DNA from: Hymenobacter sp.
Lineage (GTDB): Bacteria; Bacteroidota; Bacteroidia; Cytophagales; Hymenobacteraceae
Length of the DNA: 42,399 bases
NCBI GenBank assembly: GCA_025354605.1
Contig: JANXMN010000601.1
Location: 1 to 42,399, forward strand
Direction of reading: 5' to 3'
This document shows positions 9,128-18,705 of this stretch, piece after piece (positions within the stretch are counted from its first letter, which is position 1; each line of letters starts with the position of its first letter). The position numbers were made by a program, and so were the translations under genes. The notes below the pieces were generated by a model, which was given only the letters and a program-made list of their open reading frames with translations, was not told the origin of the DNA and did not search any database.

Positions 9128-11365
9128 ATGCCTGAATTTGCCACGCCCGCCGCGTCTGAAACTACTGCTGCTGCTTTCGATGTCTCGTCAACCCGGCTGG
9201 CCTCGGCCGCGGCGGCGGCAGCAGCCGCTTTCACGGCCCCGGTAGCGCCCGAAACCCGCGAAACCGGCCTGCCTCTGCTGAAAAAGGCCTACCTGCTGAT
9301 GAACACCGCCGCTGAAATGGCGGACCTCTACGAAGAGGAAAAAGCCGTGGCCGCCCGCTACGTGCACGCCACTGCCCGGGGCCACGAAGCCGTGCAGCTG
9401 GCGGCAGCCTTCCTGCTCACCGAAACCGATTACGCCGCGCCCTATTACCGCGACGATGCCCTGCTGCTGGGCCTGGGCCTGCGCCCCTACGAGCTCATGC
9501 TGCAGCTGCTGGCCAAGGCCGACGACCCCTTCAGTGGAGGCCGCACCTACTACGCGCACCCTTCGCTGCGGCGGGCGGGCATTCCGGTTATTCCCCACCA
9601 AAGCTCGGCCACCGGCATGCAGGCTATTCCAGCCACCGGGGCGGCCCACGCGCTGGCGTATTTCGAAAGCCAGGGCCTGCCCGTGCCCCGCAGCGAGGAA
9701 GCCCGGAAGCGCGCCGCAGCGCCCGGCGCTGCCGCCGGCAACGAGCCGTTGGCCCCTCTGGTGCTGTGCTCGATTGGCGACGGGGCCATGACGGAAGGCG
9801 AAGTAGCTGAGGCCCTGCAAATGGCCATTCTGCACCAGCTGCCCATTATTTACCTGGTGCAGGACAACGACTGGGGTATCTCGGCTACCGGCCGGGAGAT
9901 GCGGGCCATGAATGCCTACGAATTTGCCGCCGGCTTCCCCGGACTGCGTCGCCTGCAGGTCGACGGGGCCGATTTTGGCTCTTCGTACCAAAGGCTGCGC
10001 GAGGCGTTTGACCATGTGCGCGCCCGGCGCGGGCCGGCGCTGGTACACGCCAAATGCCCCCTGCTGGGCCACCACACCAGTGGCGTGCGCCGCGAGTGGT
10101 ACCGCTCCGACCTGGCTGCCCACCAGCAGCACGACCCACTGCCCCGCCTGCACCAGCAGTTGCTGGCCGCCGGCGTGGCCCCCGCCGAGCTGGAGGCGCT
10201 GCGCGCCCAGGCCCGCAGCACTGTGCGCGCCGACTGGACCGAGGCCCTGGCCGCGCCCAACCCCGACCCCGCCACCTTCGCCGACCACGAGTTTGCCCCG
10301 CCCGCCGTGCTGGCGGAAGCCGGCGAGCGCAGCCCCGCCGGGGCCGACAAAGCGCTGATGGTAGATGCCGCCCTGCACGCCGTGGACGACATTCTGCGCG
10401 AATTTTCCGAAGCCCTGTTCTATGGGCAGGACGTGGGCGGTGAGCTGGGCGGCGTGTTTCGAGAAGCCGCCTTGCTGGCCAAGAAGTACGGCGACCAGCG
10501 GGTATTCAACACGCCCATTCAGGAGGCCTACATCGTGGGCAGCACGGCGGGCATGGCGGCCGTGGGCGCGCGGCCCATCGTCGAAATCCAATTTGCCGAC
10601 TACATCTGGCCCGCGCTCAACCAACTGGTGGAGGAGCTGTCGAAATCCTGCTACCTGACCATGGGCAAATTCCCCATCCCGGCCCTGATTCGGGTGCCAA
10701 TCGGGGCTTACGGCGGGGGTGGTCCGTACCACTCCGGCTCTATCGAAAGCACGCTACTTACCATTCGCGGCATCAAGGTGGTGTACCCGAGCAATGCGGC
10801 TGACATGAAGGGGCTGATGCGGGCGGCGTTTCTCGACCCCAACCCGGTCATCATGCTCGAACACAAAGGCCTGTACTGGAGCAAGGTGCCCGGCACTGAG
10901 GAAGCCAAAACGATAGAGCCAGCCGCCGGCTACGTTATTCCGCTGGGCCAGGCGGCGGTGGCCCAGGCGGCCGATGCCGAGCAGCTGCGGTTGGGCAGCA
11001 CCGCCCTGGTGGTAACCTATGGCATGGGCGTGCACTGGGCCAAAGCCGCCAGCCGCGACTTCCCCGGCCAGGTTGAAATCCTCGACCTGCGCACCCTTAA
11101 CCCCCTCGATTTTGAGGCGGTGACTACGGCTACCCGCCGCCACGGTAAGGTGCTGGTGCTCACCGAAGAACCATTGCTCAATAGCTTTGCCGAAAGCCTG
11201 GCCGGCCGCATTCAGCGCCACTGCTTCGAGCGCCTCGATGCACCGGTGTTCACGCTGGGAGCCGCCAACCTGCCCGCCATTGCCCTGAATGTGGAGCTGG
11301 AGCGGCAAATGCTACCCAGCGCTGCCAAAGTAGCGGCTGCGCTGGGCGAGCTACTGGCTTATTAG
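9128..11365 (+). CDS. Fused 2-oxoacid dehydrogenase E1 alpha/beta subunit (thiamine-diphosphate dependent)
   Basis: E1-alpha half: YYRDDALLLGLG, GDGAMTEGEVAEALQMA, VQDNDWGISATG. E1-beta half: GQDVGGELGGVFREA, FNTPIQEAYIVGSTAGMAAVGARPIVEIQFADYIWPALNQLVEE, YGGGGPYHSGSIES. Confidence 0.95.
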   Translation: MPEFATPAASETTAAAFDVSSTRLASAAAAAAAAFTAPVAPETRETGLPLLKKAYLLMNTAAEMADLYEEEKAVAARYVHATARGHEAVQLAAAFLLTETDYAAPYYRDDALLLGLGLRPYELMLQLLAKADDPFSGGRTYYAHPSLRRAGIPVIPHQSSATGMQAIPATGAAHALAYFESQGLPVPRSEEARKRAAAPGAAAGNEPLAPLVLCSIGDGAMTEGEVAEALQMAILHQLPIIYLVQDNDWGISATGREMRAMNAYEFAAGFPGLRRLQVDGADFGSSYQRLREAFDHVRARRGPALVHAKCPLLGHHTSGVRREWYRSDLAAHQQHDPLPRLHQQLLAAGVAPAELEALRAQARSTVRADWTEALAAPNPDPATFADHEFAPPAVLAEAGERSPAGADKALMVDAALHAVDDILREFSEALFYGQDVGGELGGVFREAALLAKKYGDQRVFNTPIQEAYIVGSTAGMAAVGARPIVEIQFADYIWPALNQLVEELSKSCYLTMGKFPIPALIRVPIGAYGGGGPYHSGSIESTLLTIRGIKVVYPSNAADMKGLMRAAFLDPNPVIMLEHKGLYWSKVPGTEEAKTIEPAAGYVIPLGQAAVAQAADAEQLRLGSTALVVTYGMGVHWAKAASRDFPGQVEILDLRTLNPLDFEAVTTATRRHGKVLVLTEEPLLNSFAESLAGRIQRHCFERLDAPVFTLGAANLPAIALNVELERQMLPSAAKVAAALGELLAY

Positions 11366-11546
11366 GCAGTGGGTGAAGGGCTGAGTTCAGCACCACGCGG
11401 GGCCACGGTTCATTCGCCCGTTCACCCATTGCCGGAAGTAATTACAAAAACGGAGGGGTTCGTTTTGTAATCAGCCGTTCACCCATTGCCGGAAGTGATT
11501 ACAAAAACAGAGGGGCTTGTTTTATAATCACCTCTTCACCCATTAG
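11366..11546. repeat. 57-bp direct repeats (2 copies plus partial third) with internal hairpins and inverted ends, filling the convergent intergenic region
   Basis: Unit CCGTTCACCCATTGCCGGAAGTRATTACAAAAACRGAGGGG... at 11418-11474 and 11475-11531. Partial copy CTCTTCACCCATT at 11532-11544. Inverted partial copy CAGTGGGTGAAGGGCTGA at 11367-11384. Confidence 0.85.
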
Positions 11547-14206
11547 CTAGAAGGGGTAGCCGATGCCCAGGTTGAACGTGATGGGGTTGGCCGAGGAATC
11601 GAAATAGCGAAGGGCCCAGCGGTTGGCGACTGGGGCGTTGGGGTCATACACGCGGGTGGCCAGGTCGAGGCGCAGGATGAGGAAGGTGAAGTCGAACCGC
11701 ACCCCCAGGCCCGAGCCGACGGCAATTTGCCGGTAGAAGGTGTTGAACTGGAACTGCGCCCCCGGCCGGCGGTAGTTGCCCAGGGAATCTTTGCGCTCCT
11801 GCAGGCCCCACGAATTGCCGAAATCGGTGAAAACGGCCCCTTTAATGAAGCCATAAATCGGAAAGCGGTATTCCAGGCTGCCTTCCAACAGCAGCTCGCC
11901 GGGCTGCTCGGTGATGTAGTCGCGCGTGATGCCGCCGTCCAAGGTAGGCGTGTAGCCGCCGGGGCCGAGGCGGCGGGGTTTCCAGGCGCGCAGGCTGGTA
12001 GAACCGCCGGCAAAGAACGACTTGTCGTAGGGCACTATGTACTGCTCGTTCTTGGTATCGGTGTCGTAGCTTTTGCGCAGCGCGTGCACCAGGCCGCCGT
12101 TGGCCCGCCATACAAAATAGGTCTGAGGGGTAACTTTCGAGTAATGCCGGTAGTCGACGCTGATGCGCGCAAAGTCATAAACGTCCAGGTCGGTCTGTTT
12201 CTTCAACGCATCCTTATACAGGGGCCGCGTAATGCCGCCTATCTCAGCGAACAGGCGCAGGTATTGCGCATTGCGCGTTTGGTTGAAGTCGTTGGAATTG
12301 TAGAGCGATGTGAAGCTGAAGCTGGGCTCAATCTGCTTGCTGAACGAGCGGTACAGCGACGAGCCCTGCTGATAACGAAGGTAGTTTACTCGGTCCTGGA
12401 AGGCTTTGCTTTGATTAGGCGTGTTGACCAGCGTGACGATAAACGGGGAAAAAACATACTGGTGAAAAACCGAGCGCTGCCAGATATAATCGAAGGACAC
12501 CTCCAAGTTGGAACGCGTGTATTCGGGCCGGTCGACGAAGGTTTCGGACAGCTGAAAGCGGGTTTTGGGGTTATAGCGGGTGAGAAATTTGTTGGTGCGG
12601 AAGGGCACCAGAAACTGCGGCAGCACCAGCCCTACCGTTGCCCCCAACTGGCGGGTATACACCGAGATGTTGTTGCTGCTGCCATCTGGGTTGGCAATAA
12701 CCTGCAACTGGCCTTCAAAACCCGCCCGCAGGCCAATTTCGAGCACTTCGGCCCCGCCGAAAGGATTGCGCGATTTCAGCCGTAGGTTGGCAAATGGCCC
12801 AACCAGGTTGGCCACGTAGGTGCCGCCAAGCTCAGTGGTTTGCGAATATTTTGGCGAAGGGGAGGCGTTGATGACGGCAATGAGCTGGCCGGTGGTGGGA
12901 GTGCGTCCGGCGCTATCAGCGGCCACTGGGTCGGGTATTTTGCGGTAGCCCACGGTATTGAACCGGAACATATCAAGGTCCGAGAGCAGGCGCTGGGTTT
13001 GCACGGTCCGGTCGAGGTTGTAGAGCTGGCCGGGGCGCACCAGCACCTTGCGGGCCAGCAACTTGGTGCTGTAGAACTGCTCGTACGCCGCAAAGTGAAT
13101 GGAATCGGTGGTAACCGTATCGGTGCGCTGGCCCAGATTGGGGCGGGCGCGCAGGGCGCTGGTCGTACCCGCCCGGCGCAGGGTGTCGCCGGTGGCGCTT
13201 CGCAGGGTGCGACCCACCCCGGCATCCGTCACGAAGCGTACCTGACGGATAGTGTACACCCGGTGGCCCTGGCCGGGGGCGGGATTGGCAATGAAGGTGC
13301 GCAGGCGTACGGTGCCTTTATCGTAGCTCGTGTCGGCTTCGTAGCTGATGTATTGCTGGCGGAAGTCGAAATAGCCGGCGTTTTTCAGCGTGGTTTCGAG
13401 GCGCGTGCGCTCCAGCCCGATGGTGTCTTCGTTATAACGGGCGTTTTCGTGCAGCAAGCTCGCGCTGGCGTGCTGGCGTAGCACGGCCGCCACCCCCGAA
13501 TCGGCAATGCTCGGGGCCTGCAGGCGGTAGCGGAACATTTTGTTTTCGGTGATGTGATAGGTGACCGTGGCCCGGCGATAGCGCTTGGCGGCATCCAGCG
13601 AGTCGGTTTTGCCCGGGATGAGGCGGCCCATTTTCCCCAGCACGGTCATTACCGGGCCGTGCTGGTAGCGGGCAGTGTCGGTGGCTGTCACGCGGGCCCG
13701 GAAGAAGCCGTGACTGCGCAGGTAGATGGTCATCTGCTCCACCGTACGCTTCGTGAAAGCCGTGTCGTACACGACCGGGGCCTCACCCAGGCGCATGATG
13801 GCGTTGCCTTTGTCGAGGGCGAGCTGCTTGCGCTTGGTCTTGCGCTCGCGCTGGGTGATGAGCTTGCCCAGCTTGGCTGAGTCGGTGCCGGCGGCTTTCA
13901 TGCGCTCGGCGAAGGTGTTCTGGCTGTCGCGAAGCTTGTTCTTCAGCTTCACCGAATCGTAGAAATTATTACCCAGCTGATAGATGGCCAGCTTGGGAAT
14001 CGGAAACCGGTTGTTGGGCTTTTGCTGCACCAGCGTGGTCAGGGCGTCCTTGTTGGCCAGCTGCACGCCCGCAATGTTGACTTTGCTGAGCAGGCGCTGG
14101 CCGGGCTTGAGCAGGCGAAACGGCGAGCAGGCAGCCAATGCCAACAGCAGCAGCAATGGCCCCACCACACGGCTGCGCCGTAGCTTTGAGGAACAGGATA
14201 TCGACA
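11547..14206 (-). CDS. tamL: BamA/TamA-family outer membrane lipoprotein (TamL-like)
   Basis: Lipobox-like N-terminus VVGPLLLLLALAACSPFRLL, POTRA-like repeats, and C-terminal Omp85 barrel motifs (FFAGGSTSLRAWKPRRLGPG, GSLEYRFPIYGFIKGAVFTDFGN). Start uncertain; the ORF track extends to 14507. Confidence 0.85.
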
Positions 14207-14965
14207 ATGGTTTCAAAAGCACTGGGCAAATACGTGCACTCGCTGCACCAAAAAAAGTACCGGAATCGGCACGGCGCGTTTCTGGTGGAAGGGGGCAAGA
14301 GCGTGTTGGAGCTGCTAAGTTCCGACCTGGAAGCCGAACAGCTGCTGGCCACGCCCGAATTTGCCGCCCAATACCAGGCCCAGCTGCCGTCCCGGGTGCC
14401 CCTGACGCTAGCAACCGAGCAGGAGCTGACCCAGCTGGGCACCTTGGCCACCAACACCACCGCCCTGGCCATCGCCCGCCTGCCCGCGCCCGCCGACCTG
14501 CCCCCAACGCTGCCCACCACCGGATTGTTGCTGGCGCTGGATGAAGTGCGCGACCCTGGTAACCTGGGCACGCTGCTGCGCCTGGCCGACTGGTACGGCC
14601 TGCCCGGCGTGGTACTCAGCCCGGGCTGCGCCGATGCTTATGCCCCCAAAACCGTAGCCGCCAGCATGGGTGCTTTCGCCCGGGTGCAGGTGTGGGAGCG
14701 CGACCTGGCCGCCTGGCTGCCCACGCTGCCCACCGACGTGCCCATCTACGGAGCCGACCTGGCCGGCGACAACGTGCACGCCCTGCGCCTGCAACCCGCC
14801 GGAGTACTTGTAATGGGCAGCGAGTCGCACGGCCTCACGCCGGCCGTGACGGAGGCTCTCACACGCCGCCTGCACATTCCACGCGGGCCGGCCGGACGTG
14901 CCGAAAGCCTCAACGTGGCCATCTCAGCCGCCATTCTACTCGATAATTTCTTCCGGAATCAGTAG
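14207..14965 (+). CDS. TrmH/SpoU-family RNA 2'-O-methyltransferase
   Basis: LALDEVRDPGNLGTLLRLADWYG, GVLVMGSESHGLTPAV, IPRGPAGRAESLNVAISAAILL. Confidence 0.94.
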   Translation: MVSKALGKYVHSLHQKKYRNRHGAFLVEGGKSVLELLSSDLEAEQLLATPEFAAQYQAQLPSRVPLTLATEQELTQLGTLATNTTALAIARLPAPADLPPTLPTTGLLLALDEVRDPGNLGTLLRLADWYGLPGVVLSPGCADAYAPKTVAASMGAFARVQVWERDLAAWLPTLPTDVPIYGADLAGDNVHALRLQPAGVLVMGSESHGLTPAVTEALTRRLHIPRGPAGRAESLNVAISAAILLDNFFRNQ

Positions 14966-14984
14966 CCCGAAAGGCCTTAAAAAA

Positions 14985-15022
14985 CACGAGGCCCGGCATT
15001 GCTAAGCATGCTGGGCCTCGTG
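14985..15022. terminator. Bidirectional hairpin terminator between convergent genes
   Basis: CACGAGGCCCGGCATTGCTAAGCATGCTGGGCCTCGTG preceded by AAAAAA. Confidence 0.8.
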
Positions 15023-15047
15023 ATGTTCGGAGAGCTTGCGTACCGGC

Positions 15048-16184
15048 TTAGTTGGCCCCGAATATCCGTACCCCGAAGCTTACAGCTTGCATTTCGGGCC
15101 CGGCGCCGGCTTTGAAAAGCGGGTTTAGGTTGTACTTGCCGAAAAACTCCAGGTCGCGGTAGCCGATGGTAGCCTGGAGGCCGTAGAGTAGATTTTCCAT
15201 GTTATAGCTGCCGTCTTCCTTGTCTTTATAGGTGGTGCCTTCGTTGGTGTACTTCAGCTTGGTCCACGACTTGATGCGGTAGCCCACGAAGCCGCCGGCA
15301 CTCAGCACGAACGTGGAGCGGTAGTGCGAGTCGTGCAGCTGCAGGCGTAGCGACAGCGGCACGCAAATGGTGGAAGTTGACAGCTTGGATTTCTGAAGCT
15401 GGCGGCCGCTGGTTTCGTGCACCACGTCGGTGCGCCCGTTGGTGTTCACCCACTTGTTGTTGCCGCTGAGCATGAAGTTGTAGAAGGAGAATTCCGGGCC
15501 GACCGTGAGGTGCAAAGGGCTGTGCTTGCCGCCCAGGCGGGCATTCCAGTTCAGGCCGAGGTTGACGTAGCGGCTGCCTTCGGTGCGCAGGTCGAGGTTT
15601 TCTGCCTGCGGCCCTGGGCCGGCGGTGTAGTAGGGCTTCTGATTGGCGAAGGCGTTCAGGCCCAGGTCAAACACCAGATTATTTCTCGTGCGCGAACTTT
15701 CGAAGTTTTTGAGGCGCGAAGAGTCGCGGCTGAGCTGGCGGGCCTTGCGCTCGTCTTCAGATTTGCCCCCGATTTTCAACGTCAGCCCGGTGTTCTTCTG
15801 CATAAAAGCCTCCATTTTGCTCGTGCTCACGGTTCCGGCCGACGACTTGTGCGTGGTAATGCGAATCTGCTCGGGTAGCTGCTTGCCGGGTTGGTCTTTG
15901 TCGGGGTAAAACTCCATCGTGACCTGGTTGCTGGAAGCTGCTTTGGCCGCCGATTCAGCCTGGTTGATGTAAGTGGCCAGCCGCGAGGTAAGTGAGTCGA
16001 GCTGGTATTGCTTGAGCTGACGCAGCTGGGCGGCGTCGCGCACCATAAGGGTGATGACAGCCTGGTTGGGCAAGCGAATGACGATGGTGTCCTTCGGGGC
16101 GGTGGGCTGCGGGAGGCGGCTGGCCGCCGCGCCGTGGGCGAAGCCGGTCAGAAGCAGAAAAAAAGCGAGTTGCAAGCGTTTCAT
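15048..16184 (-). CDS. Outer-membrane beta-barrel protein, hypothetical
   Basis: Signal peptide MKRLQLAFFLLLTGFAHGAAA; C-terminal alternating strands (VNLGLNWNARLGGKHSPLHLTVGPEFSFYNFML...LEFFGKYNLNPLF...VSFGVRIFG). Confidence 0.75.
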   Translation of the reverse strand: MKRLQLAFFLLLTGFAHGAAASRLPQPTAPKDTIVIRLPNQAVITLMVRDAAQLRQLKQYQLDSLTSRLATYINQAESAAKAASSNQVTMEFYPDKDQPGKQLPEQIRITTHKSSAGTVSTSKMEAFMQKNTGLTLKIGGKSEDERKARQLSRDSSRLKNFESSRTRNNLVFDLGLNAFANQKPYYTAGPGPQAENLDLRTEGSRYVNLGLNWNARLGGKHSPLHLTVGPEFSFYNFMLSGNNKWVNTNGRTDVVHETSGRQLQKSKLSTSTICVPLSLRLQLHDSHYRSTFVLSAGGFVGYRIKSWTKLKYTNEGTTYKDKEDGSYNMENLLYGLQATIGYRDLEFFGKYNLNPLFKAGAGPEMQAVSFGVRIFGAN

Positions 16185-16198
16185 GACGGTTGAGATGA

Positions 16199-17269
16199 TT
16201 AAAGTTGAATGGAAGTGCTGACGCGCCGGTTGCCGATGCCGGCTTCCACGGTCAGGTTCTGGGGCAGGCCGGTTACTTCGGCCAGGCTCATGCGCTCGCC
16301 CCGCAGCACGTGGCTTACCTGGTGCAGCAGCCGCCCCCCGAGGCCCCGGCTCTGGCCCGCCTCGGCCGAGGCGGCCGCTACGGCCGTTCCTGGCGAGGGC
16401 CGCTGGAACGAAGCCCCGCTGCGGACATCCACCGAGATGATGGAACTGGCCGTGGTCGGAGCCGAAGCCGGCAACTCGGCATTGCCGGCAGCCGAGGCTG
16501 TTGCGAGAGTGGTGCTGGCTACCACCGGGGCCGGCTCGTCAGCCGAAACGGGGTGGGAGGGCAGTGGGAAGTTCGGAGCAGTAGTAGTGCGATGGGAATG
16601 AGCCAGCAGCGAAGCCGGAGCCGCCGCCGCGTCCGGCAGCCGCAAGGCCTGGCGCTGGGAACGAACGGGCAACTGCCCCGCCATTGTCCCGGCCTTCGAA
16701 GCGCTAGATGGGAACCGGACCGTCCGGGTTGCCTGGCGGCTAAAGTTTTTTGGTGATTGGTTAAGGCTGGCTTGAGCAGCTCCGGCCGTCAAGGCAGCTA
16801 CTGAAGCGGCCGACCCGGCAGCTGTTGAAGCACGAGCCGCGCGGGCGGCCATTGAGGCAGGCAGGGACGCTGGATGGCGGGCTGCTGGGGTAGGCTGAGT
16901 TGCCAGGTTTCCTTGCGAACGGGTGTTGCCAGGGAAGCCCAGCCTCAGGCCGGCTCCGCCAGCCAGCAGCAGCAGGGCCACGGCGGCGGCCATGGCGATG
17001 GGCCACCAGGTAGCGGCGCGGCGCTGGCGGGGGCGAAGGTGCTCATCTTCCAGCCGTTCCCACATCTCGCGGCGCGGGGGCGTAGCGTGGCCGGGCAGGC
17101 GCGTTAAGAACAGCTGGTCGACCTGTTCGGCAGCGGGCTCGGCGGGGCCGGCGACTGGGGCCGGGCCATCGGCGTGGGCTGCCAGGCGCGCCCACAGGTT
17201 GTCGCCGGGCGGGGTTTCGTGGCCGCCGAGCTGGCTGCGGAAAAGGTCGTCGAGGTCGTCGGAGTGCAT
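16199..17269 (-). CDS. Putative membrane-anchored anti-sigma-like protein
   Basis: Single TM segment (WWPIAMAAAVALLLLAGGAGL), cytoplasmic N-terminus with duplicated LFxxxLxGHxTPPxxxxWxRL motif, Ala/Ser-rich periplasmic part. Directly downstream of an ECF sigma factor. Confidence 0.65.
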   Translation of the reverse strand: MHSDDLDDLFRSQLGGHETPPGDNLWARLAAHADGPAPVAGPAEPAAEQVDQLFLTRLPGHATPPRREMWERLEDEHLRPRQRRAATWWPIAMAAAVALLLLAGGAGLRLGFPGNTRSQGNLATQPTPAARHPASLPASMAARAARASTAAGSAASVAALTAGAAQASLNQSPKNFSRQATRTVRFPSSASKAGTMAGQLPVRSQRQALRLPDAAAAPASLLAHSHRTTTAPNFPLPSHPVSADEPAPVVASTTLATASAAGNAELPASAPTTASSIISVDVRSGASFQRPSPGTAVAAASAEAGQSRGLGGRLLHQVSHVLRGERMSLAEVTGLPQNLTVEAGIGNRRVSTSIQL

Positions 17270-17272
17270 GGC

Positions 17273-17830
17273 TTAATTGGCCGAAATAGCGGTGAACTGA
17301 ATGCGCCGCTGCAACAGGGCGCGGGCTTTGCTGAGCTGCGATTTGCTGGTGCCCTCGCTGATGCCCAGCAAGTCGGCAATTTCCTGGTGGCTGTAGCCTT
17401 CCAGGGCGTAGAGGTTGAAGACGGTCCGGTAGCCGGCAGGCAGGGTGGCGAGCAGGCCCAGCAGGTCTTCGGCCTGCAGGGCCGAATCGGCCGTGGCGGC
17501 CGTTACGGCCAGGTTTTCGGGCTGCACGAATTCTTCGAACGATACCGTCGTCAGCTCGCGCTGGCGCAGCTGCATCAGGGCTTCGTTCACCATAATGCGG
17601 CGCACCCAGCCCTCGAAGCTGCCTTCGAAGCGGTAGGTGGGCAGGGCGCGGAACATCTTGGCAAAACCCAGCAGCAGCGCTTCTTCGGCATCTTCGCGTC
17701 GCTTTAGGTAGCGCCGGCACACGGTGAGCATCAGGCCGGCCAGTTGCTCGTAGAGCTGGCGCTGGGCCCGGTGCTCACCGCGCACGCAGGCGGCAATCAG
17801 CTCGTTTTCAGATAAAGTAAGAGTAGGCAA
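17273..17830 (-). CDS. ECF-type RNA polymerase sigma factor
   Basis: Region 2: YEQLAGLMLTVCRRYLKRREDAEEALLLGFAKMFRALPTYRFEGSFEGWVRRIMVNEAL. Region 4: LPAGYRTVFNLYALEGYSHQEIADLLGISEGTSKSQLSKARALLQ. Confidence 0.95.
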   Translation of the reverse strand: MPTLTLSENELIAACVRGEHRAQRQLYEQLAGLMLTVCRRYLKRREDAEEALLLGFAKMFRALPTYRFEGSFEGWVRRIMVNEALMQLRQRELTTVSFEEFVQPENLAVTAATADSALQAEDLLGLLATLPAGYRTVFNLYALEGYSHQEIADLLGISEGTSKSQLSKARALLQRRIQFTAISAN

Positions 17831-18141
17831 AGCGCAGAAAGATTGGTGAGTTGCCGCGGCAGATGCGCGCGCGCGGGCAAAGGTTGCCCACCAGAGAAAT
17901 TATCTTCAGTAATAAAATCCGACTTGGAGCCGGGTATGCAAATAGCAAGCGCAAAAACGGCCGCTTAATAATGGACGCTGTAAGAATCAGGCTTGCCATC
18001 TAGCACCAGCGGGTTGTCCTAAAACTACTCGGAAATGCCCTTGAACTCGAAACCATTCTGCCGCTCTCACTGCAGAAACCCGGATTCATCGCCTAACAGC
18101 CAGCATAGGGCGGGAGCAATAAGCGTCGGCCCGAAGCACAA

Positions 18142-18172
18142 CCGGGCGGACAGCAACCTGCTGCCCGCCCGG
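18142..18172 (-). terminator. Strong GC hairpin downstream of the CoA-binding gene (no T-tract)
   Basis: CCGGGCGGaCAGCAacCTGCTGcCCGCCCGG. Confidence 0.5.
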
Positions 18173-18197
18173 GGTGAGTACAGAATTGCTTTGCTGG

Positions 18198-18557
18198 CTA
18201 GTATTGACCGATTGACAGCAGTACGAGGGTGCAGGCTTCCTCCGTCTGGATACCGTTTTGCTGAGCGAGGAGCTCCAGTTCAGGGTTTTCGGTGCCAGGG
18301 TTAAACAGGATGCGCCGGGGCTTCAGGCCGAGAATATAATCGTACCACTCGGGCTGGTTTTTGGGGCCAACGTACAACGTCACGGTATCAATGCCCATTT
18401 CCTGCGGGCGGTCGGTATGAATGCTCATACCGGCTACCTGGCCCTGGCGGATGCCGACTGGCACTACATCGTGCCCATGCTGTTTCAGCATATGAGCGGC
18501 GCGGAACGAATAGCGGGCCGGATTATCGGAAGCCCCGAGAACAAGGGTCTTTTTCAT
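18198..18557 (-). CDS. CoA-binding domain protein (YccU-like)
   Basis: KKTLVLGASDNPARYSFRAAHMLKQHGHDVVPVG...RILFNPGTENPELELLAQQNGIQTEEACTLVLLS. Confidence 0.9.
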   Translation of the reverse strand: MKKTLVLGASDNPARYSFRAAHMLKQHGHDVVPVGIRQGQVAGMSIHTDRPQEMGIDTVTLYVGPKNQPEWYDYILGLKPRRILFNPGTENPELELLAQQNGIQTEEACTLVLLSIGQY

Positions 18558-18705
18558 ATTTCTATCGGTTGGCGAACAATTAAACGGGAAAAACCTTTTT
18601 CGGGTAAATGGGAGCTGGGGTTGTTATCCCTATCAATTCTTTTTCAGAAAGCGTCGATTCCAGTGAATTGACTGAGAAATAGTCGCGTTACTCTCGCTAA
18701 CAGCT

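Noticed and set aside
9188-10732. 514-aa antisense ORF opposite the E1 gene
   Set aside because: GC-rich antisense artefact. The sense strand encodes an unmistakable E1 and the antisense translation is low-complexity G/Q/H/V-rich with no domain.
11418-11531. Considered as a minimal CRISPR array because of two direct repeats
   Set aside because: The repeats abut with no spacer, contain a terminator-like hairpin, and there are no cas genes nearby.
17860-17890. GCGCGCGCGC run and AACCTTTG near the sigma factor start, considered as a Z-DNA or autoregulated promoter site
   Set aside because: Short alternating run expected at this GC content; the -7 match is imperfect.
18035-18304. 89-aa ORF in the gap between the sigma factor and the CoA-binding gene
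   Set aside because: Overlaps the CoA-binding gene 3' end and its hairpin; translation is Pro/Arg/Ser-rich without domain features.
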